The translations under genes were made by a program, and so were the position numbers. From NCBI GenBank assembly GCA_023374025.1, contig SIJG01000007.1, forward strand, positions 2,422,636 through 2,486,635: a DNA stretch of 64,000 nt, read 5' to 3'. The stretch comes from Heterodera schachtii. Taxonomy: Eukaryota > Nematoda > Chromadorea > Rhabditida > Heteroderidae. Below the pieces are notes generated by a model that was given only the letters and a program-made list of their open reading frames with translations, was not told the DNA's origin and ran no database searches. Positions 34,104 to 46,754 of this stretch are shown in pieces (the first letter of the stretch is position 1; each line of letters opens with the position of its first letter).

Positions 34104-34697
34104 GGTTTATAAGTCATTTGATCATTTAAAAAAAAATGTTCTATTCTTTTTTTATAAAACCCTTTCTTAACCATTGAAAAAGTGACCCCACTGATTGGTT
34201 CATCCGTTTTTATTTATTTTTTTTTTGCCAAATTGAAATTTTTATGAAAATCTGTTGATAAAAAGAGACATAATTACCAAAACTTCCCAGCGTCTAATTC
34301 TTAAAATTTGCATTTTTACATTTTATTTTTTAATTAAATTATTGGCAAATTGATTTTTTAAGTGAAAATTCGGCGAAAAATTATTTGCATTGATTTTATT
34401 ATTGTATATTTTTTGTTATTCATTTTTGAAAACAGCTTGAAAAATAAAATTGTTTATTACTTTTAGCAAAACATCCGCCAAAATTGCACCGTTTTTAAGG
34501 CGAATTGAATTTGAAATATTTTTCATTTTTCAAAATTAAAAAAACAAACAATAAAACAATGTTTTATTCTTTCTCTTTAATTTCTTTTATAATTATTTCT
34601 CATCATTTTTAATCCAATTAATAATATTAAAAGTGATTTAAATTACAAATATTAATACATTTTCATTTTAATTTATAATTTAAGAAAGTAAGATATA

Positions 34698-36252
34698 ATG
34701 GTGCTTTCTTATGTTTTTATAATTACTTTTTTTATTATTATTTCATATCAATTTTTAATCCGATTTTCAAATGCAATTACATTGGTGAGTTTTTAATTAG
34801 GGAAATAATTTAGAATTTTCATTAATTAGGTCGATGACAATATGCTAATTACATTTATGAAAGGTCACAAAGAAATGCAAATTAGTGAATATTCAATGCG
34901 AAAATATAAGTCACACCTTGGCATTGTGTATTATATGAGAAAGAATTGGCACTGTGACAAAATTGCAAAGAAATTTAAAGGATTTGAACGGACAGAATGC
35001 CAAAAATATCGCAAATATTTGGACATTTTGTACGAATATTTGATCAGAGAATACTTCAGAATTCCAACTGTGAAGCCAAAATTTGTACTTAAAAGAATTT
35101 GAAATTGATGGGCCCATAATTTATGCGGTTAATTGTCTGATCAAAATTTCGCAATTTTATTTTATAAAATCAGAGGATTTTTATTTTGTAAAACGGTTGG
35201 GACAATTTTATGAATATAAATTAAACAAACTTTTCAATCGGAATTTTGAACCAAAACTGTTGAATGAGAAGAGATTGAATTATGAATTAAAATTAGAAAA
35301 TGAGCCAAAATTGTCAATTAATGAAATGATTTTGCAATTGGCAAATGACACGGCGAATGAATCGCAAACAAATGAAATTGTGGACGGAATAATTCGAAAA
35401 ACACTCAAAAATAAATTTAACAAAAAATTTGATGAATATTTGAAGGAAATGTATTTGGTAACTTTGGAATCAAAATTCGATGATAAATGGACATGGGTGA
35501 GACTTAACATTCAATAATAATTATAATTATAATTTCAGACTGATGATACTTTATTTTCGGAATTTGTCAAAGGATTGGCGACAAATTCAGCGACATTTTT
35601 TAGGATGGCAAAAGAATTTTCAAATTATTTAAGTCGAATTAAAGAGAAAACAAATATTTATTGGCATGATAGACTTATGATCTCTTATGGCTTATACGAA
35701 ATTGAGTACATAAACGAATATTTGACACAAAAATATGAAGCTTACCTTGGCCTTGTGTATTTGATGCGAGAAAATTGGCATTGTGATAAAATTGAGAAGG
35801 AATTTGAAGAAAAGGAACGGAAAATATGCCAAACGAATCGCAAATATTTGCACATTTTATATGAATATTTATTCAGACTTTATGTTGAAGGTTTTATTTT
35901 AAATTAATGAAATAATCAAACGAAATTAATTTCCGTCGTCCAAACACTGAATGAATTTTCGAAATGTTTTTGGCTAAAGGATAAAAACACATTGAGCAAT
36001 ATAAATAGCAATAAATTGGTTTTGTTAAATGCGGTCGAATTGAATTATGAAATTAAAGAGGATGCCAATTGGTTCAGTAAATTGAAACAAAATGTTTTTG
36101 GAAAAATCAACGTACAAAAAAAGGGAAAGAAAATTTTAAATTTATCAAACGAATTTGAAGACAAACTTCGGCAAGAATTTGAGAAAAAAATGGAAAAAAT
36201 ACATAAAAAAACGAAAAGAAATGTCAAGAAAGAAAAGAGAAAACAGTATTGA
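34698..36252 (+). pseudogene. Secreted two-repeat family, copy A (frameshifted)
   Basis: Exon 1 (34698-34784) encodes a hydrophobic leader ending RFSNAITL. Exon 2 (34830-35496) begins VDDNMLITFMKG and carries repeat 1 (KNWHCDKI, RKYLDILYEYL, GPIIYAVNCL, LNEKRLNYELK). Exon 3 (35539-35890) begins TDDTLFSEFVKGL and carries the second module (RENWHCDKI, RKYLHILYEYLFR). The remaining coding sequence (about 35924-36252) has SVVQTLNEFSKCFW and ELNYEIK but no AG acceptor in front of it. Exon 2 lacks 2 bases near 35090 compared with the intact copies (667 instead of a multiple of 3), breaking the frame inside KPKFVLK. It is therefore probably a pseudogene, unless the short A-run is an assembly error. 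Confidence 0.75.
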
Positions 36253-38285
36253 AGGAAAGCATTAAATTAGCAAATAAATTAAACATATTTATTGATTTTT
36301 GACCTATTTCGAAGTGAATTGGCAAATATAAGTCCAGCTTTTGAGAACAGCCTTTCCGAGCTGACTGATGTAGCAGGAATGCTGTAAACCATCCTTGCAA
36401 GTTTTGACAATTCGGTAAGACGACCTTTTATGTAAATATATTGGCAATTATCATTAATGTGCTTTATATTTTATCGTTGATCAACAAATTATCATTAAAT
36501 TTTCAGGTCATTTTCGTAGTTTCGTAAATATATTGTTGGCGTTTTTATTCATTTTTTTGAAATCATCAATTTTTGGCAATTTTTTGTCAATTTTTACACT
36601 TTTTTCTGGTCAATATTTTATGTCATTTAAAAATGGTCTTTATTTTGTGCTTCTTCCTTTAATTAAAAATTTGCTTGTTTATTAAAATTTTACAGAAACT
36701 CTGCTTAATTGCAGTTTTCGAAGATGCAAGTACTATTGTATCTACTGTAAATTTTTATGTGCAGGAAAGGTTTTATGATTTAAATTAAATATTTAATACT
36801 TTTTATTAAATTATTTTACTCATTGTTTTTTTTACGTTTTTATGCACTGTAAAAATTCAATCGTGGCACAATTCAACAAAAAATTATTTTCCGTTTACAC
36901 TGCATTTAATAAATTTCGGTGGTTATATCATTGCAACATTCGCCAGATAATGCTAAAATCATTTAACAGTGACATTAATGCCATATTTATGGAATTGTAT
37001 TCAAATTATTAGCATTTTGTTGCATTTCAGTGCTGCTTCGTGTGGCCCAATTTTGTACTTGACAAGGGAAAAATAGATCTTTTTTATTATTTATTTTCAA
37101 AAAAACCAAATTGAAAAGTTGTTACCAATTTTTAATAAAAGTTTCATTTAAAAAATCTTTTATCTTTAATTATCTTTTCCATAAGGAATCAATTCATAAA
37201 TCCTTTTTTTATTTATTTATTTTTTGTTAGTGAATTAATTTATAATTTATTTTTTATCAATGTCTTGAATTATCATATTAATAATAATTATTTTTGGAAA
37301 TTGTCTTCTGAAATTTGAAGGTTTTGTCAACAATTTTTTAAAGAATCTTTTGGTGGTGAGGGTGGCGTCGGCATAAAATTTGAGAATGGTTTAATCCAAA
37401 GATTTCTGGAGGCCTTTTTTTTTACTTTTCGCATTAAATTTTAAAATAATTAATTATTTAATAGACTAAACTAGGGTTAAGCCCCGACTCCGACCCCCGA
37501 CATTTTTATGCCTATTCCCCGACCTGACCACCGACTTTTTTGCCCCCCGACCCCCCGACCATAATTCGGGGAATTGAGGACTCCTACCGTTGCAAAAAAT
37601 TAAAAAGTTAATTCAATAATTCATGTTTTGAAGGCACACCCCATTATTTACGACGAATACATCGTCCTAATTTTAAATGTTCACTGCTAAAGAAAATCAC
37701 TTACATTGTAAGGATTCTCATTTTTGGGAGATCTTTTAAATTTCTCTGTTTTTTTCCTTAAAATTTGGAGAAAAAATGTCGGCAAAATTTTAATGCTAAC
37801 TAAATTTAAAGTTTATTATTATTAAATGATTTTTTAATAAAATTTTTTAGATATTTAAATATTTATTACCATTGTTGAGTGACGGCGGATTAAAAAGATT
37901 TAAAAAGTTTATTTTGTTTGTCATTGTTTATTTCATATGCATAAATACTGTGGGTCCAGGCTGGTCCATTAACATTCCCAAATTGGTAGCGGTGTTGTTA
38001 ACAATCATTTATTCAAGAGTATTTTATGCAATTGGATGGACCGCCTCTTCACGATTCGCAGTCGGGACAGAGACTGATCGTGGGGAAGAGTGGGGAAGGG
38101 GAAAAGAGTTGGATTAAAGGGACCGCCCTCAAGGCAACAATTGGTTATATCATATATGATTAGGGGGTGGTGATTGGGACAATGGTTACAAAATGATTAT
38201 GATGTCATCGAGGGACCCCAAAATTTTCGACCCCGAAAATTACAAAAAAAAGACATAATAATGATTATTCCATTTTTTAAATTCA
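36253..38285. other. Gene-free stretch between family copies A and D
   Basis: AT-rich DNA. A CCCCGACC-rich patch at 37480-37580 contains several CCCCCGAC blocks and looks like an interspersed repeat. No exon-like sequence with splice context was found. Confidence 0.45.
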
Positions 38286-38350
38286 TTTTTTAATTTTTAT
38301 TTTTCATCAATTTTCAATTCCATTTACAATTGCAAATCCATCGGTGAGTT
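38286..38350 (+). pseudogene. Relic of a family signal-peptide exon
   Basis: CCATTTACAATTGCAAATCCATCG followed by GTGAGT matches the end of exon 1 of copy B (SNANPS then GTGAGT). The reading frame runs back only to a stop near 38293 with no in-frame ATG, and no exon 2 follows on this strand. It is a detached fragment. Confidence 0.55.
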
Positions 38351-38731
38351 AATTAATTATGAAAAGATTTTTTATTAATCTATATTATGTGGGCGACTTT
38401 TTGAAGATTTTTTCGTGACTTAAATTCTTAGCCCTACTGATCTGTTAACAAATGATTTGCAAGATTTTTAGATTACAATTTAATATTGAACTGAAAATGA
38501 CTTATTTCCAGTATTTAAGTTGATTTTATTTTAAAAAGAGAATTTGGATTAAAATGAGTAAAAAGCATGTAAAAAATTTACAAATTTATAATGAAATGAA
38601 AAGAAAAATTGAAAAGAAATTTAAAAATAACCCAAATTAGGAAAAAAAGACAGAAACATGCTCAATGAAAAATGGACTTATCTATAGCCTAATTATTCTG
38701 CAAAAACCCCAAATTTTGTGACACAGAAAAC

Positions 38732-40464
38732 CTATGAAAATGGCGATGAATTGAAAATGTCAAATTTGACATTATATTCCTTTTCCCGATTTTCTTTTTC
38801 TTCATCATTTTCCACATTTTCTATTGCTTTTTCCAATTTTGCCTTTTCTTCCTTGGCAATTTCTTTCGTATTTTCATACATTTTTTCCATTTTTTGCTCA
38901 AATTCTTTTCGAAGGTTGTCTCCTAATTCGTTTGATAAATTTAAATTGTGCATTTTTTCCACATTTTTTGGTCCATTTATTTTTTCAAAAATATTTTGTT
39001 TAAATTTATTAAACCAATTTTCCTTCTCTTTAATTTCATCATTTTCCTTCTCTTTAATTTCATAATTCAATTCGAATAAATTTATCAAAATTCAGGGTTT
39101 TGACGACGGAAAATAAGTTCATTTGCTCATTCCAGTAATAATTTAAAAATATTGGCTTAACTGCTGGATCATTATTGTTGGCCAATTCAGCGCTTTTACC
39201 TTAAACATAAAAATCCTTTATTTATTTAATGATTGCATAAACCTTCAACAAATAACCGGAACAAATATTCATATAAAATGAGCAAATAATTGTTATTCGT
39301 TTGGCATTTTGCTTCAAATTCCTTCCCAATTTTATCACAGTGCCAATTCTCTTTCATCAAATACATAAGGCCAAGATAGGCCTCATATTTTTGTGTCAAA
39401 TGCTCTTTCATTTTCTCAATGTCGTATAATCCAAAAGAGATCATTTGTCCATTTTCATCATACCTATAAAAATTTCCTTTCCCTTTCCTTCGACTTAAAT
39501 AATTTGAAAATTCTTTTGCCATTTTAAAATATTTCTCAAAATTTGTCGCTAATCCTTTGACAAATTCCGAAAATAAAGCATCTTCAGTCTAAAATTTAAT
39601 TTATTTAATTTTAATTGAATGTTAAGTCTACCCATGTCAATTTATCATCGAATTTTGAATTCATAATTATTTCATGTTTATCATAATTTATTTCATTGGA
39701 ATTCCATAAATTAACTCTTTTTGCCCTTTCCTCCGCTTTTTTGAACATTTCCTCCAAATTTTCATCAAATTTTTTGTTTAATTGTTGTCGAATAATTCCT
39801 TCTAAACTTTCATTGTTCGGATATTCATTCGCTGTTTCAATTGCCAATTCCAAAATCATTTCATTAATTGGCAATTTTATTTCATAATTCAATCTCTCCT
39901 CATTCAACAATTTTAGTTCAAAATTGCGATTGAAAAGTTTGTTTAATTTATATTCATAAAATTGTCCCAACCGTTTTACAAAATAAAAATCCTCTGATTT
40001 TATAAAATAAAATTGTGAAATTTTGGCGAGACAATTCACCGCATAAATTATTGGTCCATTAATTTCAAATTCTTTTTTAAATACAAATTTTGGCTTCACT
40101 GTTGGAATTCCGACATACTCTCTAAACAAATATTCGTACAAAATGTCCAAATATTTTCGATATTTTTTGCATTCTGTCCGTTCAAATTCTTTAAATTCAT
40201 CCGCTATTTGGTCACAGTGCCAATTCATTCTCATAAAATACATAATGCCAAAGTGTGCGTCATATTTTTGTTTTGAATATTCATTCATTAGCGTTTCTTG
40301 ATGAACTTTCATAAATGCAATTAGCATTTTGTCGTCCTCTCCCTTTTAAAAATAATGACAAATTAAATATTAAATTTACTCACCAATGGAATTGCATTTG
40401 ATGTATAAATTAAAATATAATGAATAAAAATAATAAAAGAAATTGTGAAAAAATAATAAAACAT
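38732..40464 (-). CDS. Secreted two-repeat family, copy D
   Basis: Exon 1 (40384-40464) encodes a 27-residue hydrophobic leader ending TSNAIPL. Exon 2 (39632-40342, 237 codons, fully open) begins GEDDKMLIAFMKVHQE and holds repeat 1: MNWHCDQI, YRKYLDILYEYLF, GPIIYAVNCLAKISQFYF, LLNEERLNYEIK, LPINEMILELA, NLEEMFKKAEERAKR. Exon 3 (39243-39588) begins TEDALFSEFVKGL and has KENWHCDKI and ILYEYLFRLFVEG. Exon 4 starts at 39199 (KSAELANN, VKPIF, SVVKTLN), but a frame break near 39085 precedes ELNYEIK and the coil-forming tail (LRKEFEQKMEKMYENTKEIA) that ends FDIFNSSPFS-stop. If that break is real, the protein ends early in exon 4 and lacks the coiled-coil tail. I know no named family with these motifs. 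Confidence 0.75.
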
Positions 40465-41718
40465 TATATTTTTCTAAAATAAAATTAAATTTCAAATGAT
40501 TAAAAACCCATTAATTATTATTCACTTTTCACCCAAGAGAATTAAAAATAATTTTTTTTTATAAAAAAATAGCTAACATCTCTATAACTATACCTTATTA
40601 TAAAATAATTTAATTCTATTTTTTCAATATTAATGAAAAATCGAAAATCACACAATATGTAAAAATAATGATGCAATCCCAAATTGTATGCCAACTTAAA
40701 AGAGTTCTCTCAATTGCCAATTCAATAATTGACAATAATTATGCCAAAAAGTGATCCTTCAATTGCCAATTCAATAATTGACAATAATTATGCTAAATTA
40801 AAAAGCAATCTCTTAATTGCCAATTCAATAATTTACAATAAGCAAGTCGAAGTCGTAATATCGCCGGGAATAAAAATGTCGCCGGAAATAAATTCGAAAA
40901 TTTTCAAAACAAAATCTTATTTTTAAATAATTCTGCTGAATTTCGATTTCAGAGCCGAGAAATGAATGAATTTAAATTAACATTTTTAATCTTATTTAAT
41001 ATTATTGTATTGTATTTAATTAAGAAAAGTTGCGTAAAAAAAGGGATTTTCGACTGATTAAAACTATGTGTTTGACCATGTTCATATCATCAAGATAAAA
41101 AACCTTGACAAATACAACAAACTTCATTCAGAATTGTTCTAATCCTTATTTATTTAATATTTAAGTAATAATTAATAATGTTGTTTGATACATCAGTAGA
41201 ATTATTTGAGTTGAATTATCCAAAAACTTATTTGTTGACGCTTGAAAATATTTTTTTACATTTAATTTAATTTATAAGAGTTATTTTCAATAGATTAATT
41301 TCAAAAGAATTGTTTGAGTAGAATTATTCACCCTTATTATTTAATATTTAAACATTAATATAATAATGTGGGTTGATAATTAATTTTTAGTTTTAAAAAA
41401 AAAAATTAATTTTTTGGAATACTTTTTCAAAAAATAAAATTTTTCTCAAACATTTTTTTATTAATTCTCAAAATTTTAAATATTGCACCGCCGGGTCGCC
41501 TCCCATGTTCCCAGAAATTTTTGAAAAAATGCGCCTCAAAAAAAGGTGTAAATCGTCCCTTTCCTAGTATCGAAAAATTTGTGAATTTAATAAATAAATA
41601 AAACAAATATTGAATAAAGAATCAGAAGCTTCATCTTTAGAGTTCGAAAAAAAAGAAAATAAAAAGAAACCAAAAAAAAACCAAATATTTTGTAGAAAAA
41701 TAAATCTTTTTTTTTCAT
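40465..41718. other. AT-rich spacer between copies D and E
   Basis: A tandem repeat lies at 40706-40845 and a GC-hairpin relic near 41485-41570 (gcaccgccgggtcgcc...aatgcgcctcaaaaaaa) related to the units at 22.7 kb and 59.3 kb. No gene was found. Confidence 0.45.
40706..40845. repeat. Tandem repeat of AATTGCCAATTCAATAATT units
   Basis: Three units of about 52 bp begin CAATTGCCAATTCAATAATT and continue GACAATAATTATGC..., separated by AAAAAGTGATC or AAAAAGCAATC. It is non-coding, upstream of copy D on the minus strand. Confidence 0.75.
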
Positions 41719-42645
41719 GAAAATGGCGATGAAATAAAAGTGCCAAATTTGTCATCATTAAGTTCTTTTATCAGCTTATCATTTGTTGCCACATTTTCCT
41801 TTGCTTTTTCCAATTTTTACGGTTGCCTTGGCATTTTTCATGGCATTTCCGCATATATTCCGCATTTTTCGTTCAAATTTTTTACGAAGTTTTGCAATTT
41901 TTATTTTTGTCCAGCTTCTGCTTTGCTACCTTTGCATTTTCCTTGGCTTTTTCCGATAAAATTTTCATTTTTTCACCAAATTCTTTGCGAAGTTTGGCAG
42001 TTTTTGCTTCCGTTTCTTTTTTTAATGAATTTTCCCAACTTTTCTCCTCTTTTATTTCGTAATTTAATTCATCCTCATTTATCAAATTCATCTCCCAGTT
42101 ATAATAAACATTCTCCAATTCATTTTCATCTTTTTGTCAAAGACTTTTCGAATTATCATTAAGCATTTTGACAATATCAATTAAACACAGGGGTAAATTG
42201 TCTTCAAAAATTATTGGCTTCATCAATGCTGGCAATTTTGTTTCGACACCTTCGGATTTTTAGCTTAATGAATTTTTATCATTATTACATATTTTATTAA
42301 ATGAAAAATTCTAAATTCAAACAAACCTGCAATATAAAGTCGAAAAAAGTATTCGTATAAAATATCCCAATATTTTTGATATTTTGCGTATTTTTCTTTA
42401 ATTTCCTCCCCAATTTTTTCACAGTGCCAATTCTTTCTCATAAAATAAATAATTCCAAGATGTGCCTCATATTTTGCATTGAATATTGGCTGATTTGAAT
42501 TCTCGGATGGCCTTTGATAAATGCAATTAGCATAATGTCAATAAACTAATTAATTAAAAATGGATTATAAAATTAATTTCCCTAATGAATTAACTCACCA
42601 ATGGAATTGCACTTGTTATTCTTTGTTAATTTTCCAACATGGTAA
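41719..42645 (-). pseudogene. Secreted two-repeat family, copy E (decayed)
   Basis: The exon 1 remnant ends AGTGCAATTCCATTG then GTGAGT (42597-42612), without a hydrophobic leader. The following exon has YFMRKNWHCEKI and QKYWDILYEYFFRLYIAG after a frameshift at the QYSMQKYEAHLG position. The second half of repeat 1 is absent, so exon 2 is fused to the end of exon 3. The last exon has INEDELNYEIKEE, a K/E-rich coil, and FGTFISSPFS-stop at 41719. It is clearly a pseudogene with an internal deletion. Confidence 0.75.
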
Positions 42646-42732
42646 TTATTAATAAATTACTTTAAAACAGTGATAATTTTATAAAAGTTTTATTTCTTTT
42701 TTTATAATTAATTACTATTTATTTGTGTATTT

Positions 42733-43065
42733 AAGTGCAAATCCATTTGTGAGTTAATTAATTAGGAAAATTAGGCACTATGTATTGTATCGAAAAAATT
42801 TAAGGCCGGCCATTAATTTATGCGGAGATTGTCTGGTCATAATTTCGAGGTAAACAAAACAAAAATGAAATTTAAATTGCCAATGTTTGGGAAGAATTTG
42901 ACCAAAAAAGAAAAAATACCCGAAAATACAAAAGAAAATGCCAAAGAAGAAACAAATAAATTAACAAAAGCATTGACAAAAGCAAAAGATTATAGAGAAA
43001 GAAGAACTATGGAAGATGAATATAGTGAAAAGCTTGGCACTTTCAATTCGTCGCCATTTTCATAA
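42733..43065 (+). pseudogene. Secreted two-repeat family, copy F (fragment)
   Basis: GCAAATCCATTTGTGAGTTA (42738) recalls the end of exon 1. GGCCGGCCATTAATTTATGC (42804) recalls GPIIYA of exon 2. An open tail then follows, with LPMFGKNLTKKEKIPENTKE, a K/E/A-rich coil, and ends EKLGTFNSSPFS-stop. Most of exons 2 and 3 is missing. It lies head-to-head with copy E. Confidence 0.65.
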
Positions 43066-44085
43066 AAAAAGTTTTTTTTTTTGGATGTTTACAAAACCCG
43101 GGCTTCTTTTCTGAGTTTTCTATTTCCAATTCACTTTTCATTAAGAATTGTTATGCTTTTATTTTCCCTTTTTTCTTTTTCGATTTTTTTTTCTAATTTT
43201 ATTTTTTATTTATTTTAAAAAATTTTAAATTAAGGTCGAAAATGGAAATCAAAATTTTCGCCTTTATGTACTCTGAAATATGTTATTCCCAATGCTATAA
43301 AATGTCATTTTTCATTGAGCATAATTTTGTCTTTTTTGTTTCGCAATTTCGATTATTTTTAATTTTTTTGTAATTTTTCTTTTCATTTTCTTTATAAACT
43401 AATTGGAAAAGCAAAAACCAAAAAAGAAAGTTTGATGACAAATTTCTCAATTTCAATTCTTCGCCTTTTGCATAAAAATTTTTGATTGTTTACATAATCC
43501 ATGCTTCATCTGCTGATCGCTTTCCATTTTAAATTCATTTTTCATTGAGAATTATTCTGTCTTATTTTCCCATTTTTTTCATTTGAATAAATTTTTTGTT
43601 TATACCTTTTTTAAAAAAAAAAAAATTTATTTATTTTATGATTTGTCAAATTCCTATTTATTTTTGGCATTTTAACAAGACTTTTAGTATCTTTTTTTTT
43701 TTTTTTGCAATTTTTCTTTTTTCATATATTTCAGATTACCATTCTTAAATTATGAATAAAATTAAAAAATAAAGAAATACTTTGGAACCATAATATGAAA
43801 AAAAAGAAATAATCAGAAAAGCAATGAATTAAATAATTTTTAGAAATAAACAATTATTGACACTTTATATTTCCACTACAGTAAAAATAGTTAATTATTA
43901 TACCGTATAAAGACCAAAGTAAAAGAGAAACAAAACAGTAAAACACAAACATTAAAAATAATGTTGAATGAGAAGCATAAAAGAGAAAAAAGTAAATCAA
44001 CAGAAAGGCTAGTGAATCTGATGGGAATGAATGAACTAATTATGAAAGGGCGACGAAATAAAAGTGCCAAATTTCATTAATTCTT
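43066..44085. other. AT-rich spacer with relics of the family 3' end
   Basis: Relics of the terminal codons (SSPF motif) appear at 43446-43478 (plus, 'tttcaattcttcgccttttgcataa') and at 44045-44075 (minus, 'gggcgacgaaataaaagtgcc'). Sequence around 43300-43350 resembles that around 43540-43580 ('tttttcattgag...'), suggesting duplicated 3' flanks. No intact gene. Confidence 0.45.
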
Positions 44086-45757
44086 TTATAAAAATGGCGA
44101 CGAATCGAAAATGCCAAATTTATATTTATATTCTTCTTTTTTTAAATATACTTTTTCTGATTTTGCTCTATCCAATTTCTGCTTTTCTTCTTTGGCATTT
44201 TTTTTGGCATTTTCTAATGCATTTTTCATTAATTCATCAAATTCTTTACGATGTTCGAAAATTTTTATTTCTTTCTCAGTCTTTGCGGCTTTTTCCTCAA
44301 TCTTTTCTTTAATTCCATAATTTAATTCATCCATATTTACCAAATCCATAGGCCAAAAATTATTGGCATTCCTCAATTCATTTTCACCTTTTTGCCAAAA
44401 ACATTTCGAAATTCCATTCAAATAGTCGACAACATCAAATAAACTGCGACGACGTACAACTCCAATAAGAAATATTGGTCCAACCAATGGTGGCAATTGT
44501 TTCGACTTCTTCGAGTTTTTAGCTTAATTATGGTTCTAATTATTTCAAAATAAAGTTAAATTCAAACAAACCTTCAACAGAGTCGAAAGAAATATTCATA
44601 AAAAATGTCAAAATATTTTCGATATTTTTGAGATATTTTCCGTTCTTTTTCATTAAATTCCTTCCCAATTTTGTCACAATGCCAATTCTTTCTCATCAAA
44701 TACATAAAGCCAAGATTAGCTTCGTATTTTTGTTGCAAATGCTTTTTCATTTTCTCAATTTCGTATAATCCAAAAGAGATAAAATAACTGTCTTTCAGAT
44801 AAATATTTCCTTTCTCTTTCATTCGACTTAAATAATTTGAATATTCTTCAGCCATTTTAACAAATTTCGCTGAATTTGTCGCTAATCCTTTGACAAATTC
44901 CGAAAAGAAAGCATCATTTGTCTAAAATTTGGATTTATATAATTCATTGAATCTTAGGTCTCACCCATTTCCATGAATCATCGAATTTTGAATTGATAAT
45001 TATTTTATGTTTGTCATCATTTATTTCATCTTCTCTCTCAGCCCTTTCTTCTGCCTTTTTCAACATTTCCTCCAAATTTTCTTCAAATTTTTTGTTGAAT
45101 TTTTCTCGATAGTTTCATTTGTTTGCCATTCATTCGCTGTGTCAATTGCCAATTGCAAAATCATTTCATTAATTGGTAATTTTAGCTCATTTTCAAATTT
45201 TAATTCATAATTCAATCTCTTCTCATTTAACAATTTAGGTTGAAAATGATTATTGAACAGTTTATTTAATCTATCATTTTGACCCTCTGATTTTATAAAA
45301 TAAAATTGTGAAATTTTGGCGAGACAAATCACCGCATAAATTATTGGTCCATCAATTTCAAATTCTTTTTTAAATACAAATGTTGGCTTCACTGTTGGAA
45401 TTCCGACGTATTCTCTGTTCAAATATTCGTACAAAATGTCCAAATATTTTCGATATTTTTGGCATTCTGTCCGTTCAAATTCTTTAAATTCCTGCCCAAT
45501 TTTGTCACATTGCCAATTCTTTCTCATAAAATACAAAATGCCAAGGTGTGCCTCATATTTTTGCATTGAATATTCACTGATTTCAGTTTTCTGATCATTT
45601 CTCACAAAAGAAATTAGCATTTTTTCTTCTCCCTAATTAAAATTGATTAAACCAATTAATTAACCTTGCTTAATTGACTCACCAATCGAATTGCATTTGA
45701 AATGTTAATTAAAAAAAAGATAAATAGTAATATAAAAAGAATTATAGAAAAAGACAT
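44086..45757 (-). pseudogene. Secreted two-repeat family, copy C (two frame breaks)
   Basis: Exon 1 (45683-45757) encodes MSFSIILFILLFIFFLINIS then NAIRL, a clean signal peptide. Exon 2 (44965-45632) begins GEEKMLISFVRND and has MRKNWQCDKI, RKYLDILYEYLNREYVG, GPIIYAVICLAKIS and LLNEKRLNYELK. Near 45110 one base is missing (668 bases, one short), so the frame leaves NETI too early. Exon 3 (44572-44921) has KNWHCDKI but loses 2 bases at its end, giving TGA in place of LYVEG. Exon 4 (44086-44522) is open: PPLVGPIFLIGVV, NGISKCFW, MDELNYGIKE, a K/E coil and FDSSPFL-stop. The breaks suggest a recent pseudogene, or homopolymer errors. Confidence 0.72.
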
Positions 45758-46303
45758 TATGTTTTTCTGAAAGAAAATTAACTGTTAAAATGGAATCATT
45801 TAAATAAAATGAAAATTTAAATAATCTTATTAATAAAATGAAAAATGGAAAGTTTACACATCATTAAAAACTGCACAAAAATTGATTTTCAAATAGTAAT
45901 CACCAGTAGGATTATCCAAATCTCGAGAAAAAATAGAACGGTAAAAGGAATTTAATGGAATTTTCGATTCGTCGCCATTTTCATTTTTGTTGCAGGGCTG
46001 TTCTGCTGATCTTTAAATTACAAAAAAATATTCAGAAAATTTTAAAACGAAAAAAAAATTACTAGAAATTATTTAAAAAAATTCTTTATTTACCTTCTTT
46101 TTGGAAAAAAGAAATGCGAAAATATAAAATAAAAAGATTAAAAATTTAAAAAATATGGTTTTCAAAACCATAAAGATAACCAAAAAAACTAAAATTTACT
46201 AAAAAAAAATTTAAAAATTTATTTTTTAGTACCTGAAAATGGGGAAGTGAAAAAATGCGTAAGTGGAAAATTCATCAGTGATCAGAATTTCTTAGGTCAT
46301 AAC

Positions 46304-46754
46304 GCTGATCGAAGCCAAAATTTTTATACTTGCATAATATGTGCTTCATTCATCCCTTGATGAAATAATTCATATTTCGCAATATAAAATTCTAAAAATA
46401 AATTATTATCACTTGACAAACTGCAGAAAGTTTTTGTCAAACGAAGTTTGGCTTTTAAATTTAATTGTGAACTGTTCCATTAGAATGCTCTGTAAAGATT
46501 ATTTTTATTATGTTCGCCATTTTTTCTCACTAATTATTACACTAACATTAACTGAACATTTTCACCAATCTGCTAAATATTTACCTGATAATTTACATTG
46601 TTTTTGTTATTAAAGGGAAATAAGTGGGACTGTTTAATTTTGGCCAGTAATTTTAAAACAAAATTCTAGAAGAAAAGCTGCATTCAAGAAAGGCCATCAC
46701 TGATCGAAGCCAAAATTTTTATACTTGCATAATATGTGCTTCATTCATCCCTTC
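46304..46754. repeat. Pair of 55-bp direct repeats, 396 bp apart
   Basis: CTGATCGAAGCCAAAATTTT through CATAATATGTGCTTCATTCATCCCTT occurs at 46304-46358 and again at 46700-46754, almost identical. The intervening DNA shows no gene. It could be the ends of a small element or a local duplication. Confidence 0.7.

Larger units (their letters stand above)
33086..34690. other. AT-rich spacer with a tandem repeat and a palindromic MITE
   Basis: No gene is supported. It contains about three units of a repeat of roughly 107 bp (33530-33852) and a small transposon-like element (33983-34103), both listed separately. Confidence 0.5.

Noticed and set aside
37872..38117. Open frame of 81 codons with a hydrophobic segment
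   Set aside because: No splice context, conserved partner or recognisable motif; its tail is simple G/A-rich sequence.
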